Under the pieces are notes generated by a model. It saw only the letters and a program-made list of their open reading frames with translations, was not told the DNA's origin and did not search any database. From positions 1 to 6,512 of the forward strand of contig JALTYD010000021.1 of the NCBI GenBank assembly GCA_027046525.1: a stretch of 6,512 nt of DNA, read 5' to 3'. This document shows positions 1 through 4,486 of the stretch, piece after piece; within the stretch, counting starts at the first letter, position 1; each line of letters starts with the position of its first letter. A program made the translations under genes and the position numbers. Source of the stretch: Pyrodictiaceae archaeon (GTDB taxonomy: Archaea > Thermoproteota > Thermoprotei_A > Sulfolobales > Pyrodictiaceae).

Positions 1-494
1 ATCATACAATAGAATCTAAAATTAAAGAACTAGAAGATGTGATAGGTTATGGTGTAGATGAAATAGACTATGTTTCAAATTACCAACTTGTACTTCTCAA
101 TCGCTTAAACGAATATATAAATGAAATAAAAGCAATCACCGAAATATGCAGAGAGACTGGAGTTTTATGTAAAATTATCATTGAAATAGGAGCTCTGAGC
201 TATGCAAGTGCAGAACAAGTCGTGAGAAGAATAGGTGAAGAAGCAGAACCAGATTTTATCAAAACAAGTACAGGCTATGGGCCAAGAGCTACACTTCCAG
301 AAGATATTGTTCTAATAGATAGAGTTCTTAGAGGTATAGGCAAGAGAGATAGGATCAGAATAAAAGCTGCAGGAGGAGTTAGAACAGCACTTCAAGCTAT
401 AACACTTATACTATTAGGAGCAGATATTATCGGTACTAGTACTCCGAAAAACATAGTAGATGGTTACAAAGAATTAAAAGAGTATATTGGATGA
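1..494 (+). CDS. deoC: 2-deoxyribose-5-phosphate aldolase (DeoC), 5' end missing
   Basis: DeoC reversibly cleaves 2-deoxyribose-5-phosphate to glyceraldehyde-3-phosphate and acetaldehyde in the cytosol, by a class I Schiff-base mechanism. The frame is open from base 3 to the TGA at 492-494 (163 codons). The family is about 220-250 residues, so roughly the first quarter lies outside the window. The GTG at 39-41 is internal: family sequence (HTIESKIKELED) continues upstream of it. Visible motifs are DEIDYVSNY (the second Asp matches E. coli Asp102), IIEIGALS, FIKTSTGYG with the Schiff-base Lys at 261-263, and IKAAGGVRT with the second catalytic Lys at 363-365, then the phosphate-binding GADIIGTST near the C-terminus. 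All catalytic positions in view are intact. It is the only plus-strand protein gene and converges with the zinc-ribbon ORF, leaving 86 nt between stops. Confidence 0.95.
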   Translation, partial: HTIESKIKELEDVIGYGVDEIDYVSNYQLVLLNRLNEYINEIKAITEICRETGVLCKIIIEIGALSYASAEQVVRRIGEEAEPDFIKTSTGYGPRATLPEDIVLIDRVLRGIGKRDRIRIKAAGGVRTALQAITLILLGADIIGTSTPKNIVDGYKELKEYIG

Positions 495-548
495 TGAGAC
501 GACGGTCTATAGATCAATGAGATGAAGACTACTAGATAAACTGACATA
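488..548 (+). ncRNA. Possible box C/D sRNA overlapping the deoC stop
   Basis: A perfect C box ATGATGA (491-497) covers the deoC stop codon. Downstream are a near-C' box ATGAAGA (522-528, one mismatch), exactly 12 nt of potential guide (529-540), and a perfect D box CTGA (541-544). A D'-like ATGA sits at 517-520. The size of about 60 nt and the 12-nt C'-to-D spacing fit archaeal 2'-O-methylation guides, which often overlap ends of genes. Against it: the first spacer is 19 nt, no terminal stem is obvious, the guides are AT-rich, and perfect C boxes also occur by chance inside glmS and the glmU-like gene. Confidence 0.25.
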
Positions 549-558
549 GGTTTTGTAG

Positions 559-572
559 AGTATAGGTATACT
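559..572. repeat. Short inverted repeat between deoC and the zinc-ribbon gene
   Basis: AGTATA-GG-TATACT is a perfect 6-bp inverted repeat with a 2-nt centre, in the gap between convergent stops. The hairpin would be weak (AT-rich, 2-nt loop), so a protein site or chance is as likely as a terminator. No T-run follows on either strand. Confidence 0.3.
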
Positions 573-580
573 ATTATTGT

Positions 581-739
581 CTAGTCCTCGATACGTTCTA
601 TTATCTCATGGAAACTGTTTCTACCACAGTACTTACAGTAGTGGTATATTTTTCTATTAGGGAAGGAGGATAAATCAAAGCTAACTTCTAAAAACCATTC
701 TCTTCCACACTTACTGCATCTTAGAAGCCATTTTGTCAG
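581..739 (-). CDS. Small two-CxxC zinc-ribbon protein, CTG start or frameshifted fusion
   Basis: From the CTG at 737-739 this frame encodes 52 residues ending in TAG at 581-583. It reads TKWLLRCSKCGREWF, then about 19 residues, then YHYCKYCGRNSFHEIIERIED. Two CxxC pairs separated by 24 residues, each followed by Gly-Arg, are the knuckles of a zinc ribbon, probably nucleic-acid or protein binding; I do not recognise a named family. The frame has no ATG, GTG or TTG between the in-frame TAG at 755-757 and the first Cys. A GGTG lies 7 nt before the CTG (747-750), like the spacing before thrS, so CTG initiation is possible. It overlaps the last 29 bases of the ASCH gene in another frame. Losing one A from the AAAA at 731-734 would instead fuse it to the ASCH protein (…TDKWLLRCSKCG…). 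The zinc-ribbon coding looks real; its start is uncertain. Confidence 0.6.
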   Translation of the reverse strand: MTKWLLRCSKCGREWFLEVSFDLSSFPNRKIYHYCKYCGRNSFHEIIERIED

Positions 740-1322
740 TGTTTGCCACCCTACCTATAATTCCCATCTTGACTAATTCATTAAGAGCTTTCTTAAGTAC
801 TCTTCTAACTCTCCACCTAGCATCGAGGGTCCCAAATAGATGAATAGCAGTCATTCTAATACTACCAGTTTCTGTAAGGCTCTTTAATATCTTCTTTTCC
901 TCGTCTTTAAGAATATTAGATAAGTACCTCAATGATATACGTGCAATATCTTGAGGAGTAAGACCCATATATGGATCTGCTATCTCGAGCTTTGATAAAT
1001 CTTGGATAACCTCAAACTCAATAATAGTAACATTATCTTCAGGTTTTACAAAGCCATAGACTCGTTCTAGTTCTCTAAGTAGCTCTTCTCTACTATTAAA
1101 GCCATCAAGTTTAGCGTCATGATCTGTTAGATCACGTACCTTTTTATAGACTATATTTGTTATCCTCACTTTAGCTACTGGCTTTCCACCACCATGGATT
1201 ATCAGTTCGTTGTACTTTGGCTTAACTATACCTACTCTGATAGTAGCTCTCTTTCTCCCCGAGAGTATAGCTTCAACATACTTGCCTTTAACCATAATAT
1301 GCCTACCAAGGAATTTTGGCAT
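711..1322 (-). CDS. ASCH-domain protein with C-terminal winged helix
   Basis: The product is 203 residues and cytosolic, with no membrane segment or signal. Residues about 6-107 form an ASCH domain (PUA-like fold, expected to bind RNA or modified nucleotides). The hallmark is VKGKYVEAILSGRKRATIR (residues 11-29; G22, K24, R29), followed by strands around VAKVRITNIVYKKV and the closing VTIIEFEVI. Residues about 120-195 look like a winged helix-turn-helix: a helix LTPQDIARISLRYL, then EEKKILKSLTETGSI and RRVLKKALNELVKMGIIGRV, which ends in a wing-like hairpin. This points to a nucleic-acid-binding regulator or RNA-processing factor; the substrate is unknown. The ATG at 1320-1322 is chosen because GGTG lies 6 nt upstream. 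The tail DKMASKMQ runs into the overlapping zinc-ribbon frame and may be a product of a frameshift. The gene probably has its own promoter near 1374-1384. Confidence 0.85.
   Translation of the reverse strand: MPKFLGRHIMVKGKYVEAILSGRKRATIRVGIVKPKYNELIIHGGGKPVAKVRITNIVYKKVRDLTDHDAKLDGFNSREELLRELERVYGFVKPEDNVTIIEFEVIQDLSKLEIADPYMGLTPQDIARISLRYLSNILKDEEKKILKSLTETGSIRMTAIHLFGTLDARWRVRRVLKKALNELVKMGIIGRVANTDKMASKMQ
747..750 (-). promoter_or_regulatory. Possible Shine-Dalgarno for the zinc-ribbon CTG start
   Basis: GGTG on the minus strand, 7 nt before CTG 737-739, inside the ASCH coding region. It is the only signal favouring independent initiation of the zinc-ribbon frame. Confidence 0.3.
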
Positions 1323-1327
1323 TTAAA

Positions 1328-1334
1328 CCACCTT
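1328..1334 (-). promoter_or_regulatory. Shine-Dalgarno of the ASCH gene
   Basis: AAGGTGG on the minus strand. Its GGTG core is 6 nt before ATG 1320-1322, the same spacing as before glmS and the glmU-like gene. It fixes the ASCH start. Confidence 0.8.
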
Positions 1335-1353
1335 CATCGAACCCCTACATAGA

Positions 1354-1367
1354 TAGTAGAACTACTA
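1354..1367. repeat. Operator-like inverted repeat upstream of the ASCH gene
   Basis: TAGTAG-AA-CTACTA is a perfect 6-bp inverted repeat with a 2-nt centre, 31 bp upstream of the ASCH ATG. It lies where transcription would start (about 1353) if the TATA-like element at 1374-1384 drives the gene, so it could be an operator. No protein is known to bind it; chance is possible in AT-rich spacer. Confidence 0.3.
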
Positions 1368-1373
1368 CAAAGT

Positions 1374-1384
1374 AAACTTAAAGG
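1374..1384. promoter_or_regulatory. Possible bidirectional TATA (box A) element
   Basis: AAACTTAAAGG on plus reads CCTTTAAGTTT on minus, so a box A-like core can be read both ways. An archaeal start about 27 bp away would fall near 1353 on minus, giving the ASCH gene a leader of about 30 nt with its Shine-Dalgarno. On plus it would fall near 1407, right at the GC-rich block 1409-1483. A second TATA-like stretch, ACTATATATC, lies at 1385-1394. Confidence 0.35.
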
Positions 1385-1408
1385 ACTATATATCTAGAAT
1401 CTACTATA

Positions 1409-1483
1409 GGGGCTGTGAAGAACACCGGCTCAACATATTTGAGCCGACTCTGAAGATGATGAGGGGCCAAAGCGTAGAGCCCC
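1409..1483 (+). ncRNA. Candidate structured RNA, GC-rich, cloverleaf-like
   Basis: This 75-base block is 56% G+C inside a much more AT-rich spacer, a classic sign of stable RNA in AT-rich hyperthermophiles. GGGGCT (1409-1414) pairs with AGCCCC (1478-1483) and closes the whole element. Inside are a perfect 8-bp hairpin CGGCTCAA/TTGAGCCG (1426-1433 with 1439-1446, loop CATAT), a small GTG/CAC stem (1415-1417 with 1423-1425) and a CTC/GAG stem (1448-1450 with 1461-1463). CTGA (1450-1453), three bases, then TGATGA (1457-1462) resembles the K-loop bound by L7Ae. It lacks the T-loop and other invariant tRNA bases and is not a normal C/D guide, because the C-to-D' spacer is 28 nt and no D box is seen. 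Plus strand is preferred for the K-loop and the TATA element upstream; on minus it would be the 3' untranslated region of the glmU-like gene. Confidence 0.4.
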
Positions 1484-1485
1484 GT

Positions 1486-2616
1486 CTACTTATTCTCGTA
1501 GAAAGATGCTGGTTCTATTGCTTCGTATGGTTTAGTCTTAGATTGTGCTCCAATTATTGCTCCTATTTTTAGCTCTTCAAGAGGATATGAAGTTGTTAAT
1601 TCAATGTACTTTGATACTTCTTTATAAGGTATATTAAGTGTAACCGTATAAGGCGATACTATAGCCTTAAATCCAACAATGCTATCTGTTATGTAGCAAT
1701 GTGATGAAATCCTCGCATAGTCGTATATAATGCTTCTCTTTATTTCGCTGTAAGCACCTACTATTGCATTATGATATATAGCAGTATAACTTCTTACAAA
1801 GCTGTGAGCACCTATAAGTGCACCACTACTAACATATACAGGACCTTTTATTACAGCGTAGTGATCAATAACTGCATCTTCATCTACGTAGATGGGGGGT
1901 TCTAGCTCTGCTCTATCGCTAACCCTACTCTCTCCAGAGATATAGATAGAGTTAAGCTTTGATAGTTCTATTCTTGTTGCTAGCATATAGTCCCACGGAG
2001 TATCTATATCTACCCAGCTACCTCTCCATACATCTGCTATTAGTATTTCATTGTTCGATAGATTTCTAAACAAATCAATAAGACTTATCCCTTTCTTGCA
2101 GAGATTTTCTCTTAGAAAGTTTGCTTCAGAGGTGAAGATACCTGCAAAAACTAGGTTACCCTCTCCTATCTTTCTAACACTATAATTATCATAGTCTACG
2201 CTGATTCTTGTATGACGTTTATGGAATGCTATTGGTGCTGTTAGTGTAATCACAGGTTGGTAGTTTTTAATGAATTTTTCGATATGAGATTTTAGTATTT
2301 CTTTCTCAGCATATATGTCACTATAAAGTATAGTAACATATTCTCTCCTATGGATGAGAGATAGAGCAGAACATATACTTGCTTCTATGCCTTCTCCAGC
2401 CTGCTCAACGAATTCACAACCACTGTATTGTCTACAATAGTTAGAAATCTCAGTATGATCAGATACAGTAATAGTTTTTTCGAAAAGTTCCTGTGAAACT
2501 TCTAAATGTCTCTCGAGTAGTGTCTTGTCTAAGATACGTAAGAGTTGTCTAGGGGAGCCTCCTGTAACTCTACCAACAGACTTAGCAGGTCAACCAGCTA
2601 GGATTATCAGAAGCAT
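1486..2616 (-). pseudogene. GlmU-like sugar nucleotidyltransferase/acetyltransferase, interrupted by in-frame TGA
   Basis: The frame runs from ATG 2614-2616 (GGTG 6 nt upstream) to TAA at 1486-1488: 376 codons, broken once by TGA at 2590-2592 (codon 9). The remaining 367 codons are clean. Residues 1-~215 match a nucleotidyltransferase: MLLIILAG-stop-PAKSVG, TGGSPRQLLRI (the PKPLL region), QAGEGIEA (72-79), LYSDIYA with Mg-binding-type Asp100, and VDIDTPWDY (202-210). Residues about 230-360 are a left-handed beta-helix with hexapeptide repeats; EIK (291-293) and SSHCYITDS with His306 match GlmU's acetyltransferase site. With GlmS just upstream, the inferred role is acetylating GlcN-1-P and forming UDP-GlcNAc. 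Only a GTG at 2251-2253 could restart translation, and it has no Shine-Dalgarno and would remove the nucleotide site. Sequencing error, recent nonsense mutation or recoding all remain open. Confidence 0.8.
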
Positions 2617-2622
2617 TTCTAA

Positions 2623-2628
2623 CACCTT
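2623..2628 (-). promoter_or_regulatory. Shine-Dalgarno of the glmU-like gene
   Basis: AAGGTG on the minus strand, 6 nt before ATG 2614-2616 and directly after the glmS stop codon. It shows that the true start is upstream of the in-frame TGA, not at the GTG at 2251-2253. Confidence 0.75.
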
Positions 2629-4470
2629 CTATTCAACTGTAACTGTTTTTGCTAGATTTCTAGGCTTATCAGGATCTCTACCTAGTAGTACTGCTAGTTT
2701 GTATGCTAAGAGTTGTAGTGGTGGAGTTAGTGCATAGATGGCTGCTATCTCGCTAGCTTCTCCTACATCTACGAAGTAGTCGACATTTACTAAGTTTCTA
2801 TAACTAGTTGTACCAAATACTATTGTTGAAGCACCTCTGGATTTCATCTCCATTATATTTCCCTGGAGTTTTTCGAAATATATACTAGATGGAGGAGAAG
2901 CTATGAAGATAACCGGGAATCTGTCTTCTACTAGAGCTATTGGGCCATGCTTACTCTCACCAGCAGGGTAAGCTTCAGCATGTATGTAGCTTACTTCTTT
3001 TATCTTTAAAGCTGCCTCGTAGGCTATGAGAGAGCCTAGACCTCTACCTAGTACATAGATGTTTCTATGTCTCTTTAGACTTTCAGCTAATAGTTCTACG
3101 TTCTTTGATGCTCTGTCTAGGCTACGCGATACTATTCTTCCAGCTCTACTAAGTTCAGCTTGCATTTTTTTAGCTTCCATAGCATTAACACTGTTATTGA
3201 TCGCTGCGAGCTCTATTGCTAGGTAAGTTAGAGCTAGAGTTTGTGTTAAGTATGTTTTAGTAGCTGCGACTCCTATTTCTGGTCCTGCTCTCGTATAGAT
3301 AGTCACATCAGATTCTCTCGGTATAGAGCTTCCTACAACATTAGATATAGATATAATTTTTGCACCTCTCTCTCTGAAAGCTCTGAGAGCCATAAGAGTA
3401 TCTATGGTTTCGCCACTCTGGCTAATAGCTACTAATACGCTATCGGGGGAGGCACTTGTAGATAATGTCTCATATTCACTTGAGATAAAACAGTGGCTTG
3501 GTCTACTAGCAATTCTTGACAAGAAATAGGAGAAAACAAGGCCTGCATGAAAACTAGTTCCAGCACCTGTGATGAATATATACGATGAATTATTAAGTAT
3601 CTCTGCTGCTTTTTGAATAGAATCATCGGTAGATAATCCAATTATAGTCTCCTGGAGAACACGTGGTTGCTCCATTATTTCTTTTAGCATATAGTGTGGA
3701 TAGCCTCCCTTCTCGGATTCTTCTAAAGACCAAGTTATATAGGATATACGGGATTGCCATGAAACTTGTTTATTGTTATGCTCGATGTAGATTCTGTAGG
3801 GTTCAATATAGCCTATTTCTCCATCTCTTACTACAATAATCCTCCTAGTATATGGTAATACTGAGGGGATATCGCTCGAAACAATGTTAAATCCTTCACC
3901 TAAGCCTATTATCAGTGGACTTACGTTTCTAGCAAAATAGATCCTGTGAGGTTCTCTTGCATAGACAATAGCAATAGCGTATGTACCTTCTAGCATCTCT
4001 ACTGTTTTCCGGAGAGCATCAAGCGGATTATATCCATGATTAATGAAGTCTTCGAATAGATGAGATACTACCTCTGTATCAGTATCGCTTATAAATCTGT
4101 GTCCTTTTTCTACGAGGTATTCTTTTAGAGAAGCAAAGTTCTTTATTATTCCATTGTGTACTACTGCTATTGTATTCGTACAATCAGTATGTGGATGTGC
4201 ATTTATTCGTGTGGGAGCACCATGTGTTGCCCATCTTGTATGAGCTATGCCAGTCACACAGCAATAGTCTCTGACTCTATATTTTTCAACAATATGTTTT
4301 ATCTTACCTTTATCTTTGAATACAAGTAGTCTACTAGTATTACATTCTAGTAGTGCGAACCCAGCACTATCGTAACCTCTGTATTCGAGTCTCTGTAGAC
4401 CATCTACTAGCATTGATGCTGGAGATCTACCTATATCTGGATCAGCTGTTACTCCTACTATACCACACAT
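2629..4470 (-). CDS. glmS: Glutamine--fructose-6-phosphate aminotransferase (isomerizing)
   Basis: GlmS converts fructose-6-phosphate and glutamine to glucosamine-6-phosphate and glutamate, the entry step of amino-sugar and UDP-GlcNAc synthesis. The product is 613 residues, normal for the family and complete. The start is the ATG at 4468-4470, because the next codon is the nucleophilic Cys that is exposed when Met is removed (MCGIVG); the GTG at 4477-4479 belongs to the Shine-Dalgarno. The glutaminase domain (residues about 2-235) shows YRGYDS, HTRWATHG, HPHTD, VVHNGII and DTDTEV. Two SIS sugar-isomerase domains follow, with GAGTS (302-306), SQSGET (350-355), GPEIGVAATKTY (396-407), GRGLGS, EVSYIHAEAYPAGESKHGP, and the C-terminal PRNLAKTVTVE that shapes the active site. 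No key residue is missing. It lies 16 nt after thrS and 12 nt before the glmU-like ATG, so co-transcription is likely. Confidence 0.97.
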   Translation of the reverse strand: MCGIVGVTADPDIGRSPASMLVDGLQRLEYRGYDSAGFALLECNTSRLLVFKDKGKIKHIVEKYRVRDYCCVTGIAHTRWATHGAPTRINAHPHTDCTNTIAVVHNGIIKNFASLKEYLVEKGHRFISDTDTEVVSHLFEDFINHGYNPLDALRKTVEMLEGTYAIAIVYAREPHRIYFARNVSPLIIGLGEGFNIVSSDIPSVLPYTRRIIVVRDGEIGYIEPYRIYIEHNNKQVSWQSRISYITWSLEESEKGGYPHYMLKEIMEQPRVLQETIIGLSTDDSIQKAAEILNNSSYIFITGAGTSFHAGLVFSYFLSRIASRPSHCFISSEYETLSTSASPDSVLVAISQSGETIDTLMALRAFRERGAKIISISNVVGSSIPRESDVTIYTRAGPEIGVAATKTYLTQTLALTYLAIELAAINNSVNAMEAKKMQAELSRAGRIVSRSLDRASKNVELLAESLKRHRNIYVLGRGLGSLIAYEAALKIKEVSYIHAEAYPAGESKHGPIALVEDRFPVIFIASPPSSIYFEKLQGNIMEMKSRGASTIVFGTTSYRNLVNVDYFVDVGEASEIAAIYALTPPLQLLAYKLAVLLGRDPDKPRNLAKTVTVE

Positions 4471-4476
4471 GAAAAG

Positions 4477-4480
4477 CACC
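4477..4480 (-). promoter_or_regulatory. Shine-Dalgarno of glmS
   Basis: GGTG on the minus strand, 6 nt before ATG 4468-4470, in the 16-nt gap after thrS. Its GTG is in frame with glmS and can be mistaken for the start. Confidence 0.75.
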
Positions 4481-4486
4481 TAGTAT

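Noticed and set aside
1409..1483. Archaeal SECIS element that would decode the TGA at 2590-2592 as selenocysteine
   Set aside because: Its position in the 3' untranslated region fits, but the minus-strand fold lacks the GAA/A internal loop as far as I can see, Thermoproteota are not known to use selenocysteine, and the affected position is a structural Gly, not a redox residue.
1409..1483. tRNA gene
   Set aside because: Length and outer stem fit, but there is no TTC-type T-loop, no conserved D-loop GG, and the 7-nt loop of the long hairpin has C instead of U at position 33, on either strand.
1701..1707. Perfect C box GTGATGA, plus strand; another at 3569-3575
   Set aside because: Both lie antisense inside coding sequence with no matching D box at useful spacing; about this number is expected by chance.
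2251..2253. GTG as the start of a 255-residue protein
   Set aside because: No GGTG or similar site precedes it, it falls in the middle of nucleotidyltransferase sequence, and clear homologous coding continues upstream to ATG 2614-2616.
2525..2737. Plus-strand open frame across the glmS/glmU-like junction
   Set aside because: It is antisense to two real coding regions and has no recognisable family or start signal.
3432..3641. Second minus-strand open frame inside glmS
   Set aside because: It is an out-of-frame shadow of the intact glmS reading frame.
4477..4479. GTG as the start of glmS
   Set aside because: It would put three residues before the Met-Cys that must be N-terminal in GlmS, and it lies within the Shine-Dalgarno of the ATG at 4468-4470.
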